From contig NZ_CP108080.1 of assembly GCF_036181745.1 (NCBI RefSeq), positions 7,691,501 to 7,755,500 on the forward strand: DNA of 64,000 bases, in the 5' to 3' direction. The notes under the pieces are model-generated. The model was not told where the DNA came from and searched no databases. It saw only the letters and a list, made by a program, of their open reading frames with translations. Within the stretch, counting starts at the first letter, position 1; each line of letters begins with the position of its first letter. Both the position numbers and the translations under genes were made by a program. Of the stretch, positions 1 to 8,406 are shown piece after piece. Origin of the DNA: Streptomyces sp. NBC_00259. GTDB taxonomy: Bacteria; Actinomycetota; Actinomycetes; Streptomycetales; Streptomycetaceae.

Positions 1-171
1 CACAACTCCACGCTGGCCATCATTGTCGGCGTCTCGGTGATCGGCGACGAAGTGATGGCCGTCCCCGCTGCTGTCTACGGAGTATTGATGTTCGTGCCGG
101 CGGGCCTCGCCGCCTACCTGTTCTCCCGGCACGCCGATCCGCTCGATGCGCCGGCTCCGGTACAGGGGTAG
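1..171 (+). CDS. C-terminal end of a membrane transporter, possibly bile acid:sodium symporter family (partial)
   Basis: An open frame enters from the left edge and stops with TAG at 169-171, giving the last 56 residues of a protein. The visible part starts HNSTLAIIVG, then has two hydrophobic stretches separated by GDEVMAVPAA, and ends with a short polar tail. An Asn-Ser-Thr-Leu-Ala segment followed by a last membrane helix is typical of the end of SBF/BASS sodium symporters, but an unrelated carrier cannot be excluded from so short a piece. If it is a symporter it may import the substrate of the catabolic genes that follow on the same strand. Confidence 0.45.
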   Translation, partial: HNSTLAIIVGVSVIGDEVMAVPAAVYGVLMFVPAGLAAYLFSRHADPLDAPAPVQG

Positions 172-258
172 TCCGGCTCTCGCCGAAACCTGACAGCGCT
201 GTCCATGCCCGATGCCCTCACATCGACCCCATGCCCTCACATTGAAAGGACCGATCAA

Positions 259-813
259 ATGACCGCACCCGTCTCTCCCGGCGTGGCCACCACCCGCAGC
301 GGCGCCCCGCTGCCGCTGGTCGCTCTGCCGCAGGGTGAGCTTCTGACCGTCAACATCGACCAGATTCCGCTGCTCAAGGACGCCATCGCCCCTGGCGTTC
401 ACATCCAGCCGCTGCGCCTGGACCCCGAGCGCGGCGAGTGGGTCGTCCTGGGCACCCTGGCGCCGGGTAGCGAGCTGCCCCTGCACTACCACACCGGCCC
501 GGTTCAGGTGTGGACGATCCAGGGTCGCTGGACGTACCGCGAGTACCCCGACCAGGTGCAGACGGCGGGCTCCTACCTGTACGAGCCCGGCGGCTCGGTG
601 CACACGTTCTACTGCCCGGAGGACAACACCGAGGACACCATCGCCCTGGCCTGGATCGAGGGCGCGGCAGTCAACTTCAACGAGGACGGCACCTTCCACT
701 CGGCCCTGGACGCGGTTTCCGCTCAGTACCGGACCGAGACCGTGTCGGCGGCGCAGGGCACCGGACCGATCCCCTACATCCACGGCGGCGCCGCCGGCGT
801 GATCAAGTCCTGA
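259..813 (+). CDS. Cupin-fold dioxygenase of the 2,4'-dihydroxyacetophenone dioxygenase type
   Basis: A 184-aa single-domain cupin. The family contains non-haem iron enzymes that cleave a C-C bond next to a ketone. Metal-ligand candidates are His77 and His79 in LHYHTG, Glu95, and His115 in GGSVHTF, the usual two cupin boxes. The frame is open from 205, but the ATG at 259 has GAAAGGA at 244-250 at proper spacing, so this start is preferred. It is first in a same-strand run with a CoA-transferase, two MaoC proteins and an AtuA-type protein, which suggests a ring- or ketone-cleaving step feeding CoA-thioester breakdown. The substrate is unknown. A small anti-sigma-type cupin is a less likely alternative. 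Confidence 0.7.
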   Translation: MTAPVSPGVATTRSGAPLPLVALPQGELLTVNIDQIPLLKDAIAPGVHIQPLRLDPERGEWVVLGTLAPGSELPLHYHTGPVQVWTIQGRWTYREYPDQVQTAGSYLYEPGGSVHTFYCPEDNTEDTIALAWIEGAAVNFNEDGTFHSALDAVSAQYRTETVSAAQGTGPIPYIHGGAAGVIKS

Positions 814-830
814 TCGGCAGGGGAGCAGCC

Positions 831-2045
831 ATGCGACCGGCGTTCGACGGCATCCGGGTCCTGGAACTGGGCCAGATCTACAACGGCCCCTATTGCGGGC
901 TCCTGCTCGCACAACTGGGCGCCGACGTCATCAAGGTCGAGCCACCCGGCGGTGAGCCACTGCGCTTCCGCTCGCACGAGCCGATCGAGTCCCACGAGTT
1001 CGTGATGCTCAACTCCCACAAGCGGAGTGTGGTGCTCGACCTGAAGACCGACGCCGGTCGCCAGGCGCTGCTCGACCTGGTCGAGACCGCCGACGTGCTC
1101 ATCGAGAACTACGCGCCGGGCACGATGGAGCGCCTCCGGCTCAGCCCGGCGCGGCTCCTCGAACACAACCCGCGTCTGGTCGTGGCCTCCGGCAAGGGCT
1201 ACGGGTCCACGGGCCCGTACGCACACATGTCGGCCATGGACATCACCGTGCAGGCGATGTCCGGCAGCGCCGCGTCCACCGGGGAGCCCGACGGGCCGCC
1301 GACCAAGGCCGGCGCCGCGTTCGTGGACTTCTCGGGCGGCATCCACCTGTTCGGGGCGATCAGCGCGGCCCTGTTCCAGCGCGAGCGCACGGGACGGGGG
1401 CAGATCGTCGAGGTCTCGATGCACGACACCATCTACCCGATGCTGGCATCCAGCCTGGGCGGCCTGCACAACAACCCCGGCCGAGAACTCCCCGAGCGCA
1501 CCGGGAACCGGCATTCGGGCATGGCGGTCGCGCCGTACAACATCTACGAGGCGAGCGACGGATGGCTGGCGATCATCTGCATCGCCGAGCGGCACTGGCG
1601 CGGCGTGGCAACCGCACTGGGCCGGCCCGAGCTGATCGACGACCCCAGGTTCCGCACGCAGAAGGACCGGGTCGCCCACATCGATGCGGTCGACGAGCAG
1701 GTCTCTTCCTGCACCAGGACCCGGACGCGTGCCGAGCTGGTGCGGGACCTGCAGGCCGCCGGTGTGCCCTGCGCGCCGGTCAAGTCGATCCGTGAGGTCG
1801 ACTCCGACGAGCACCTGATCCAGCGCGGCATGATCCAGTACGTCGAGCACCCGGCCAGGGGCCGGGTGCCGGTTGCGGGATGCCCTCTGAGGCTCAGCGA
1901 CTCGCCGGTGGGCCCGCTGCGGACCGCCCCGCCGCTGGGCCAGTCGACACGGGAGGTTCTCGCGGAGCTCGCCGGCCACGCGGATGCGGCCTGCGAAGCC
2001 GGCACCCAGATCAATGGTGAGGATCCCAAGCATGTTCACACCTGA
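831..2045 (+). CDS. Class III CoA-transferase (CaiB/BaiF family)
   Basis: A 404-aa protein of normal length for family III CoA-transferases, which move CoA between carboxylic acids through a covalent Asp intermediate. The start reads FDGIRVLELGQ, the classic N-terminus, followed by GADVIKVEPPGG. Asp137 in AMDITVQAMSG fits the catalytic aspartate position. The ATG at 831 follows GGGGAG by seven bases. The stop lies inside the next gene (14-nt overlap), so translation is probably coupled. In this operon it most likely activates an acid to its CoA ester for the following MaoC hydratase. Confidence 0.88.
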   Translation: MRPAFDGIRVLELGQIYNGPYCGLLLAQLGADVIKVEPPGGEPLRFRSHEPIESHEFVMLNSHKRSVVLDLKTDAGRQALLDLVETADVLIENYAPGTMERLRLSPARLLEHNPRLVVASGKGYGSTGPYAHMSAMDITVQAMSGSAASTGEPDGPPTKAGAAFVDFSGGIHLFGAISAALFQRERTGRGQIVEVSMHDTIYPMLASSLGGLHNNPGRELPERTGNRHSGMAVAPYNIYEASDGWLAIICIAERHWRGVATALGRPELIDDPRFRTQKDRVAHIDAVDEQVSSCTRTRTRAELVRDLQAAGVPCAPVKSIREVDSDEHLIQRGMIQYVEHPARGRVPVAGCPLRLSDSPVGPLRTAPPLGQSTREVLAELAGHADAACEAGTQINGEDPKHVHT

Positions 2046-2577
2046 ACCCGGTACTCCGCTGGCGGAGTACTACGACCAGACCCAGTCGCGGACCGGAGCC
2101 GTCCTCTCGCGCCGGAGCCTGGGCACGCTGGACGCGGTGAGCATCGGCCGGTACGCACTGACCATCGGCGCCGCGGACCCGGTCCACTACGACGCCGCGG
2201 CCGCACGTTCGGCCGGGTACGCGGATGTCGTGGCGCCACCGAACATGCTCGCCGCGATCGTGGAGTGGGGCATCGGCACCCCCGAGGCCCAGCTCCAGCC
2301 CGACGGAACCCCCCTCAGCGGTGACACACCCCTCGGTGACGGCGACCTCGGGCTGCGCGTGATGGGGGCCGGCGAGGAGATGGAGCTGGTCAGTCCCGTG
2401 ACCGCCGGCACGGAGGTCATGCTCGAAACCACCCTCGAGGCGGTCACTCCCAAGCAGACCCGCGTCGGCGACTGCGTGTTCGTCACCACCCTCCACACGT
2501 TCACGTCCGCCCAGGGTGCCGTCCTCAACCGCAACCGGCGCACCGTCGTGCTGCGCAACCCCTTGCAGGAGTCGTAG
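2032..2577 (+). CDS. MaoC-like dehydratase, N-terminal-type subunit
   Basis: A 181-aa hotdog-fold protein of the FAS1/MaoC N-terminal dehydratase type. It contains the conserved segment YALTIGAADPVHYD near residues 43-56 and APPNMLAAIVEWG, but it lacks the full Asp/His hydratase motif. Such subunits normally pair with a catalytic MaoC subunit, and one follows directly. The ATG at 2032 is preceded by GGTGAGGAT and overlaps the CoA-transferase end. The stop TAG shares one base with the GTG of the next gene, so the two are probably made in equal amounts as a heteromeric (R)-enoyl-CoA hydratase. Confidence 0.82.
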   Translation: MFTPEPGTPLAEYYDQTQSRTGAVLSRRSLGTLDAVSIGRYALTIGAADPVHYDAAAARSAGYADVVAPPNMLAAIVEWGIGTPEAQLQPDGTPLSGDTPLGDGDLGLRVMGAGEEMELVSPVTAGTEVMLETTLEAVTPKQTRVGDCVFVTTLHTFTSAQGAVLNRNRRTVVLRNPLQES

Positions 2578-3023
2578 TGTCCATCAACTACCAGGTCGGG
2601 GACACACTCCCACGGCTCAAGCACACGGCCACGACCTTTCAGCTGTTCCGCTACAGCGCGGTCACCTGGAACCCCCACCGCATCCACTTCGACGAGCCCT
2701 ACGCACGCGAGGAGGGCCACGGCGGTCTCGTGGTGCACTCCCACCTGCGAGCGGCGCTTGCCCTGCGCTGCGTCACCGAGGCTCTCGGCCCCAAGTGGCG
2801 CGTGACGAAGGTCGCCTACCGCCTGCGCAAGCCCGTCTGTGCGCCCGCCAACCTCGCCTACACCGCCCGGGTGACCCACATCGAGGGCGACAGCATGACC
2901 CTCGAACTGGCCGAAGAACACCCCTCCGGCGAGGTGGGGTTCGAAGGGACGGTACGGGTCAGCAGCGCCGAGGGAGAGAACAGCGGCGGTCTTCGCACCT
3001 CTACACCGGAAGAGTTGGCATGA
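2577..3023 (+). CDS. MaoC-like (R)-specific enoyl-CoA hydratase, catalytic subunit
   Basis: A 148-aa hotdog protein. The segment WNPHRIHFDEPYAREEGHGG (about residues 30-49) carries the Asn-Pro-x-x-x-His hydratase signature, followed by GLVVHSHL. It starts with GTG overlapping the previous stop and ends with an ATGA overlap to the AtuA-type gene. The family adds water to 2-enoyl-CoA esters. With the preceding subunit it would form an alpha/beta hydratase like those of steroid and terpenoid side-chain pathways. Confidence 0.85.
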   Translation: MSINYQVGDTLPRLKHTATTFQLFRYSAVTWNPHRIHFDEPYAREEGHGGLVVHSHLRAALALRCVTEALGPKWRVTKVAYRLRKPVCAPANLAYTARVTHIEGDSMTLELAEEHPSGEVGFEGTVRVSSAEGENSGGLRTSTPEELA

Positions 3024-4816
3024 CGTCAGCATCAGAACGGGGCCGGCGCCCCCTCCGCGTCGGGAACTGCTCCGGCTTCTACGGCGACCGCGCCTCGGCC
3101 ATGGCCGACATGGCCCGAGCGGGCGGCATCGACGTCCTCACCGGTGACTACCTCGCCGAGGTCACGATGCTGATCCTCGGGAAGGCGCGCGCCAAGGACA
3201 GCACGAAAGGCTTTGCGACCACCTTCCTGCAGCACCTCGACGCGGCGCTCGAGCACCTCGTCGCCAACCGGATCAGGCTCGTCGTCAACGCCGGAGGACT
3301 CAACCCCGCCGGGCTGGCCGCCGCGACGCGCGAACTGGTCACACGCCACGGTCACGACCTGCGGGTCTCCCACATCGAAGGCGACGATGTCTTCGGCAGC
3401 CTCGACGGTCTGCGGCAAGCGGGCCATTGCCTACCGCACCTGACGAGTGGTCAGCCGCTGTCGGACTGGCCGCACCAGCCGCTGACGGCCAACGCCTACC
3501 TGGGCGGCTTCGGCATCGCGCGCGCGCTCCACGAGGGCGCCGACATCGTCGTCACGGGCCGCGTCACCGACGCATCCCTGGTCGTCGGTCCCGCCGCCTG
3601 GTGGTGGGGTTGGACGCCTGACGACCACGACGCCCTTGCCGGCGCGGTCGCCGCCGGACACGTCATCGAGTGCGGGCCTCAGGCGACCGGCGGCAACTTC
3701 TCCGGGTTCCGTTCCGTCCCCGACCTCGTGGAGCCGGGGTTCCCGATCGCCGAGATCGCCGCCGACGGCTCCTCGGTGATCACCAAGAACCCGGGCACCG
3801 GCGGCGTGGTCACCCAGGACACGGTCACCGCCCAACTGCTCTACGAGATCGGTGAACCCGCGTATCTCAACCCCGACGTGACCGCCCACCTGGACACCGC
3901 GACGCTGACAGACCTCGGCGAGGACCGCGTCCGGATCAGCGGCGTGCGAGGTACGGCGCCGTCCAGGACGACCAAGGTCGCGATCACAGGGGTGGGAGGC
4001 TGGACGAACAGCGCGATCCTCGCGCTCACCGGCGCGGACCTCGACGCGAAGGCCGCCCTCGTAGAGCGATTCGTCCACCGCTACGCCGAGGCCGCCGACG
4101 GGCTCGACGCGGTCGCCGTCGAGCGCATCGGGCGGGCCCAGCCCGATCCCGACACCCAGAACGCGGGAACCGAGCTGCTCAGGATCACGGTGCAGGGGAC
4201 GCAGCAGGCCGCCGGGCGCGCCTTCTCGTCGCGCGTGGTCGAGCTGGCCCTGGCCGGCTACCCCGGGCTGTACTCCCTCGGCCCTCCGCAACCGGGGTCC
4301 GCATTCGGTGTCTACTGGCCCGCACTGCTCGACCAGCGGATGCTCCAGCACACGGTCCACCACTACGACGGCACGACCGAGATCATCGCCCCCGGCAACC
4401 CGGACGGAGCCGGTGGCGAGGCAATGCCGCAGACCGAGCCGGCGCTCGCGCCATCGGTGCCTGCGCCGCGGGCAGACGAACTCGTCGTCGCCCCACTCGG
4501 TGAGATGGTGCACGCCCGCTCCGGCGACAAGGGCGGCGACGCGAATCTGGGCGTCTGGGTACGCGACCGTGCGGCATGGGACTGGCTCAGGTCCACCCTC
4601 ACCGTCGACGAACTGCGACGCCTGCTTCCCGAAACACGCGCACTGGAGATCTCGCGCCACGAACTCCCCCACCTGGGCGCGGTCAACTTCCTCGTCCGAG
4701 GACTGCTCGGGACCGGAGCCACCTCGACACTGCGGCTGGACTCGCAGGCCAAAGCACTCGGCGAATGGCTGCGCTCCCGGAGCATCAAGGTGCCGCGATC
4801 TCTGGTGGGATCCTGA
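3020..4816 (+). CDS. AtuA-type protein (acyclic terpene utilisation family, DUF1446)
   Basis: A 598-aa protein. The large N-terminal domain begins VGNCSGFYGDRASAM and continues IDVLTGDYLAEVTM; TGRVTDASLVVGPAAWW follows near residues 175-195. A C-terminal AtuA-like domain (about residues 490-590) starts LVVAPLGEMVHARSGDKG. This two-domain form is normal for the family. AtuA is needed for citronellol/geraniol degradation in Pseudomonas, but its reaction is not firmly known. The start overlaps the MaoC stop as ATGA. It is the last gene of the operon, before a strong hairpin, and its presence points to a branched or terpenoid substrate. Confidence 0.85.
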   Translation: MTSASERGRRPLRVGNCSGFYGDRASAMADMARAGGIDVLTGDYLAEVTMLILGKARAKDSTKGFATTFLQHLDAALEHLVANRIRLVVNAGGLNPAGLAAATRELVTRHGHDLRVSHIEGDDVFGSLDGLRQAGHCLPHLTSGQPLSDWPHQPLTANAYLGGFGIARALHEGADIVVTGRVTDASLVVGPAAWWWGWTPDDHDALAGAVAAGHVIECGPQATGGNFSGFRSVPDLVEPGFPIAEIAADGSSVITKNPGTGGVVTQDTVTAQLLYEIGEPAYLNPDVTAHLDTATLTDLGEDRVRISGVRGTAPSRTTKVAITGVGGWTNSAILALTGADLDAKAALVERFVHRYAEAADGLDAVAVERIGRAQPDPDTQNAGTELLRITVQGTQQAAGRAFSSRVVELALAGYPGLYSLGPPQPGSAFGVYWPALLDQRMLQHTVHHYDGTTEIIAPGNPDGAGGEAMPQTEPALAPSVPAPRADELVVAPLGEMVHARSGDKGGDANLGVWVRDRAAWDWLRSTLTVDELRRLLPETRALEISRHELPHLGAVNFLVRGLLGTGATSTLRLDSQAKALGEWLRSRSIKVPRSLVGS

Positions 4817-4862
4817 CGACCCGCCATGACCCACGACGACGGCCTCACAGTTGGACGGGCAC

Positions 4863-4891
4863 GGCACGCCTGGTCCTCGACCAGGCGTGCC
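4863..4891. terminator. Strong hairpin after the AtuA operon
   Basis: GGCACGCCTGGTC at 4863-4875 pairs perfectly with 4879-4891 across a 3-base loop (13-bp stem). There is no U tract. It lies between two converging genes (AtuA-type and MarR) and can act on both. The rest of 4817-5145 shows no convincing gene. A minus-strand stretch around 4960-5090 reads like protein for about 45 codons but matches no family I know. Confidence 0.6.
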
Positions 4892-5145
4892 CTGCCGACG
4901 CTTGCTCGGCCTCGGCGTGCGGGCACCCGCGCGGCGGGGTCTCGCCGCTGACCCGGTCGAGGGCGAAGACCGTCGCCTCCCCCTGGGAGAGTTCGAGTGG
5001 CGATCGGTGTGGGCTCGGCGTCCGGCGGCGGTGTGGACGTACTCGGCGAGCTTGAGCGCGCCGCGGATCAGGTCGCGAACGGCGGCGAGCACGGCGGGCG
5101 TATTGCGGGCCCTGCCCGCCCGTCAGCGCGTAACCCGTTGCAGAG

Positions 5146-5613
5146 TCAGCCGCCGACAGCCGGGTGATCCGTGTGCAGATGGTCGAGGATGGCGCTGGAG
5201 ATCTCCGCGAGTTGGTCGATCTGCTCTGCTGTGAGACGGTCGATGACCAGGCGCCGCACCTCCTGGGCATGGCTGGGGGCTGCTTCTCCCAAGGCTGTGC
5301 GTCCTTCTGGCGTGAGCGCCGCATACATGGCGCGTGACGCGCCGCTCTGGCGCTCCACCAGGCCGCGCTTGCACATGCGGGTGAGCTGGTGGTGGAGGCG
5401 GCTCTTCTCCCAGCCCAGCTCATCGCTGAGCTCATAGGCACGCAAGCGCCCGCCCGGTGCTTCCGACAGGGCGACGAGTACCGAGTAATCAGCGTTCGAC
5501 AGGCCGCTGCCCGCCTGGAGCTGCTGTTCGATACGTGACCGCAGAACCTCCTGCATCTGAACGAACGCCCGCCAGGCGCGCAGTTCGCGCTCGCTCAATC
5601 CCTGCCGCTCCAT
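5146..5613 (-). CDS. MarR-family transcriptional regulator
   Basis: A 155-aa winged-helix repressor. It contains LSNADYSVLVALSEAPGGRL, then the recognition-helix region ELSDELGWEKSRLHHQLTRM and the wing GLVERQSGASRAMYAALT. The ATG at 5613 gives the usual MarR length; an in-frame ATG at 5640 is the alternative but lies inside the operator. It is divergent from the pirin gene, with two palindromic operators between them, so it probably represses pirin and itself and responds to a phenolic or oxidant ligand. Confidence 0.85.
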   Translation of the reverse strand: MERQGLSERELRAWRAFVQMQEVLRSRIEQQLQAGSGLSNADYSVLVALSEAPGGRLRAYELSDELGWEKSRLHHQLTRMCKRGLVERQSGASRAMYAALTPEGRTALGEAAPSHAQEVRRLVIDRLTAEQIDQLAEISSAILDHLHTDHPAVGG

Positions 5614-5630
5614 GGCCCCATCATACCTTT

Positions 5631-5679
5631 GAGTTGACATGTCTACTCGACCGAGTACTGTGAGGTGACACGTCAACTC
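5631..5679. promoter_or_regulatory. Two tandem MarR operators over the pirin promoter
   Basis: Two near-palindromic 18-mers, 5631-5648 (GAGTTGACATGTCTACTC) and 5662-5679 (GAGGTGACACGTCAACTC), share 15 of 18 bases and are centred 31 bp apart, three helical turns. TTGACA at 5634-5639 and TACTGT at 5656-5661 form a likely promoter reading toward pirin. The first site covers its -35 and the second lies just past its -10. A further palindrome, TACTCG-AC-CGAGTA, sits at 5644-5657. Confidence 0.7.
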
Positions 5680-5706
5680 GATGGTGTTTCTGAAGGGACG
5701 TAGGTC

Positions 5707-6591
5707 ATGGAAGCCCTGCAAGGCGCAGCGGAGCGTAGCGTCGTCCGCGTCGAGAGAAAGATGCATTTCGGAGGGGACACGCAGGTCGACGACAGGAACG
5801 TGGTCATCACTCCCATGCGGCCGGAACTCACGGATCCGTTCCTGCTGCTGAGCGAGGACTGGTTCTCCTCACCGGGCTTCGAATGGCATTCCCACCGCGG
5901 TCTCGAGACGGTCACACTGGTCCTCGACGGCGTCCTGGAGCACGGTGACAACATCGGTCATGTTGGCGCGCTGACCACTGGAGACGTGCAGTGGATGACC
6001 GCAGGGCGCGGAATCATCCATCGCGAGCTCGCCTTCCGCAACGAACGGGCGCACATCCTGCAGCTGTGGGTGAACCTGCCGGGCGAGATGAAGATGGTCG
6101 ACACCCGTTACCAGGACCTGCTGGCCGACCGTCGACCCGTCATCGAGACGGACGGCGCCCGCATCGACCTCATTTCGGGCGAGGCCGGCGGCGTCCGAGG
6201 CCCCGCACTGAACAACTGGCCCATCTCCGGAGCGGTGATCACCCTTGAGCCCGGCCGACGCCTGGATCATCTGCTGCCCGGCCGGGATCGTGCCTTCGTC
6301 TACGTCCTGTCTGGCAGGGTGACGGTCGCCGGGCGTCCCGTGCGCGCAGGGGAGATCGCCTGGTCCGACCCCCTTCCCCAGTCTTCGCTCTCGACCATCG
6401 CGCTTGAGACCACCGACGGCGACGAGCACAGCGTGGTCATGGTCTACAGCGGTGAGCCGATCGGTCAGCCGGTTACGATGGGGGGCCCGTTCGTCATGAA
6501 CAGCGCGAGCGAAATCGAGCAGGCCTTCCGCGACTTCCACAGCGGCGGGTTCGGCGACATCCCGAACCAGGCCCGCCTGCAGTTCCGCTGA
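5707..6591 (+). CDS. Pirin-family bicupin protein
   Basis: A 294-aa bicupin. The N-terminal cupin has FEWHSHRGLETVT and GDVQWMTAGRGIIHRE, giving the standard pirin metal site His61, His63, His105, Glu107. The C-terminal cupin (about residues 180-270) contains GRDRAFVYVLSGRVTV. Pirins bind iron; some act as quercetin 2,3-dioxygenase, others as redox-sensing partners. The ATG at 5707 lies downstream of the MarR-controlled promoter; an in-frame ATG at 5761 is possible. It is likely induced when the divergent MarR repressor is released. Confidence 0.88.
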   Translation: MEALQGAAERSVVRVERKMHFGGDTQVDDRNVVITPMRPELTDPFLLLSEDWFSSPGFEWHSHRGLETVTLVLDGVLEHGDNIGHVGALTTGDVQWMTAGRGIIHRELAFRNERAHILQLWVNLPGEMKMVDTRYQDLLADRRPVIETDGARIDLISGEAGGVRGPALNNWPISGAVITLEPGRRLDHLLPGRDRAFVYVLSGRVTVAGRPVRAGEIAWSDPLPQSSLSTIALETTDGDEHSVVMVYSGEPIGQPVTMGGPFVMNSASEIEQAFRDFHSGGFGDIPNQARLQFR

Positions 6592-6921
6592 CACCGGGGC
6601 ACCCGGCACCCCCGTCTTCCCAGTCCGTGTGCCCGCAGGCCCGGCGCGGCACGCATACTCCGGAGCCTTCACCTCCGGCTCCAGCCCAGGAATGGAGAAC
6701 CTCGGAACCCGCGCATCGCCGGCTCTGATGCACCTTGCCGTGGCCGCCGTGCTCATTCCGGGACTGGTCGGCACCCGTGTGAGCCGAAGCACGACAGCGG
6801 GCAGACGTGACCCGGCGGCGCCCTCCTGTTGAGGGCGATCCAGCAGGATCGGCGGCTCCGGCGTCAGCGGGCGGGTGCCGACACGGTGCGCTTTGGCCGA
6901 GCTCAGCACCATCCTCACGGC
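6592..6921. other. Intergenic stretch without a recognisable gene
   Basis: Convergent intergenic DNA between pirin and the next minus-strand gene. I see no supported frame, RNA gene or clear repeat here. Confidence 0.5.
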
Positions 6922-7629
6922 CTACAGGTCCGTATCGGCGTTGCCCTCGTCGTTCCAAGAGTCTCGCCGCTTGGTCTCGCTCTTGGCGGAAGCGCTCTTC
7001 TCCTGCCCCTCCAACAGCTCCAGGAGCGCAGCGTCTGCCTTTCTGCAGTCTTCCCTGGTCAGTTCGAGAGGGGCGTTGTTGCAGATGGTGTACCGGTCGG
7101 GATGAATGATGTTGGTGGTCCTCAACGTGAACGTCAGAAGCGAGCGCCACCCCTTGCGGTGGCCAACCCTCACTTGGATTCGGACCTTGTAGTCACGGGC
7201 CTCCGGAACCAACCCGGAAAACGGTGCCTCGAACTCGATGAAGAGTCGTTGCGCTTCTCTGCCGGCCACGATGAATCCGGCCGGCAACTCCGGTTCCTCG
7301 TCCGGCCCGGGTTGGAGACGGGATGGTGAAGACATCCACAGGAGTGGCAGATGAGAGGCGGGCTCATCAGGGAAGGTCAGCCTGAGATCCTGCACGACTA
7401 TCGGCTTGGCACCGGTGTTGTGAAGGATGAGCGGAAGCCGCAGGCGAACCATGGAGCCGTGGACGATCGCCGCAAAGGAATGAGGCTCCCACGACTCCAG
7501 GCGCCCCTGTCTGGCGTTGAGCCACCAGAACGAGGCGATGGTGAAGAGCAATGCGCAGATCGACAGCAAGCCCGCACCCGAAATCGATGAGGACGCATTC
7601 TGATCAGCAACGGCCATCATGAAAAGCAC
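6922..7629 (-). CDS. Membrane-anchored hypothetical protein (paralogue of the gene at 52260)
   Basis: A 235-aa protein with one N-terminal membrane segment (about residues 14-37, ending ASFWWLNARQG) and a soluble domain that includes PLILHNTGAKPIVVQDLRL and RTTNIIHPDRY. The tail is rich in Lys, Asp and Glu. The GTG start at 7629 has GAGGTG six bases upstream. I do not recognise a family; the domain might be a beta-sandwich facing the cytoplasm. A protein of the same length and about 80 percent identity is encoded at 52260-52967 in the opposite orientation, and the two also share upstream sequence. Confidence 0.75.
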   Translation of the reverse strand: MLFMMAVADQNASSSISGAGLLSICALLFTIASFWWLNARQGRLESWEPHSFAAIVHGSMVRLRLPLILHNTGAKPIVVQDLRLTFPDEPASHLPLLWMSSPSRLQPGPDEEPELPAGFIVAGREAQRLFIEFEAPFSGLVPEARDYKVRIQVRVGHRKGWRSLLTFTLRTTNIIHPDRYTICNNAPLELTREDCRKADAALLELLEGQEKSASAKSETKRRDSWNDEGNADTDL

Positions 7630-7721
7630 AAATTCACCTCAGGGTGGGCACGCTATCAGGGGTCGGTGAGGCGAGGGCCTCGAGCGACCCGGCGTCTTGA
7701 TGAGTGGCAGCTGGGCCGACT

Positions 7722-8144
7722 TCATCCTTCGGCGAGGAAGTGCGCCAGCGAAGCGTCGAAGTCGATGTGCCCGAGCTCGGCTCCCCGGGGCACCACGGCC
7801 TCCGTTCCCTCCAGGAACGTCTTGATTTCGTGCGTCCGGGCTTTGAGCAAGGCCGTACCAGCTGGCGGGTCGAGAAGGATGTACGAGTCGCAGCGGTCAG
7901 GCCCGTCGGCGGGCCATATGCGTATGTCCCCCTCGCCGGCGGGGCCTTCCAGCCCGTCGATCAGAAGATCTCGTCCAATGATCCATTCCACCGTCTCGTC
8001 GCTGTCGACAGCGGTGAATGCGGCACGGACGACATAGGGATCACTGGGCTCGTACCGCAGCCTCATGCTCACAGGCAAGGACAGCTCATGCGCAACGTCA
8101 AGTTGCACATGCAGCCCCTGAATCACGGTTCTCAACGACTTCAT
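7722..8144 (-). CDS. SsgA-like sporulation/cell-division protein (SALP)
   Basis: A 140-aa protein with the SALP pattern: MRLRYEPSDPYVVRAAF early, WIIGRDLLIDGL in the middle, then GDIRIWPADG and TEAVVPRGAE near the C-terminus. SALPs occur only in sporulating actinomycetes and help place septa and remodel the wall during sporulation. The ATG at 8144 has CAGGAG at good spacing. It is not next to other cell-division genes, so its specific role cannot be assigned. Confidence 0.87.
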   Translation of the reverse strand: MKSLRTVIQGLHVQLDVAHELSLPVSMRLRYEPSDPYVVRAAFTAVDSDETVEWIIGRDLLIDGLEGPAGEGDIRIWPADGPDRCDSYILLDPPAGTALLKARTHEIKTFLEGTEAVVPRGAELGHIDFDASLAHFLAEG

Positions 8145-8296
8145 TGGTCTTTACTCCTGCTGCCTCGAGTCATACCGGGAGGGCCATCGGAAGGGTCTGT
8201 CAAGGAGGCCTGAACAGAGAAGTGGGTACTACGGGGACCGGTGTCGGACGGCAGGAGAACGCTCGCAGGACTACATCTCCTGCCGTCGCGAGGGTG

Positions 8297-8348
8297 CCCG
8301 GCCGTCAGCAGCAGGCGAAGCCACCACTGACGGCCGGGAGCATCACAG
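8297..8348. terminator. Hairpin between two minus-strand genes
   Basis: CCCGGCCGTCAG (8297-8308) pairs perfectly with CTGACGGCCGGG (8337-8348), a 12-bp stem with a 28-nt loop. It lies just downstream of the Asp/Arg-rich protein gene and upstream of the SALP gene, and probably ends transcription of the former. Confidence 0.5.
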
Positions 8349-8406
8349 GGATGCAACCAACGTCGGTTGCCGGATCACGGCGACCTTCGTATCAGCGACC
8401 GGAGTT

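Noticed and set aside
774-2039. Long minus-strand frame opposite the CoA-transferase gene
   Set aside because: It mirrors the high-GC codon pattern of the real gene, has low-complexity sequence and no family features; the plus strand has clear motifs.
3431-5092. 553-codon minus-strand frame opposite the AtuA-type gene
   Set aside because: No domain, composition dominated by Gly/Arg/Val, and the plus strand encodes a complete known family.
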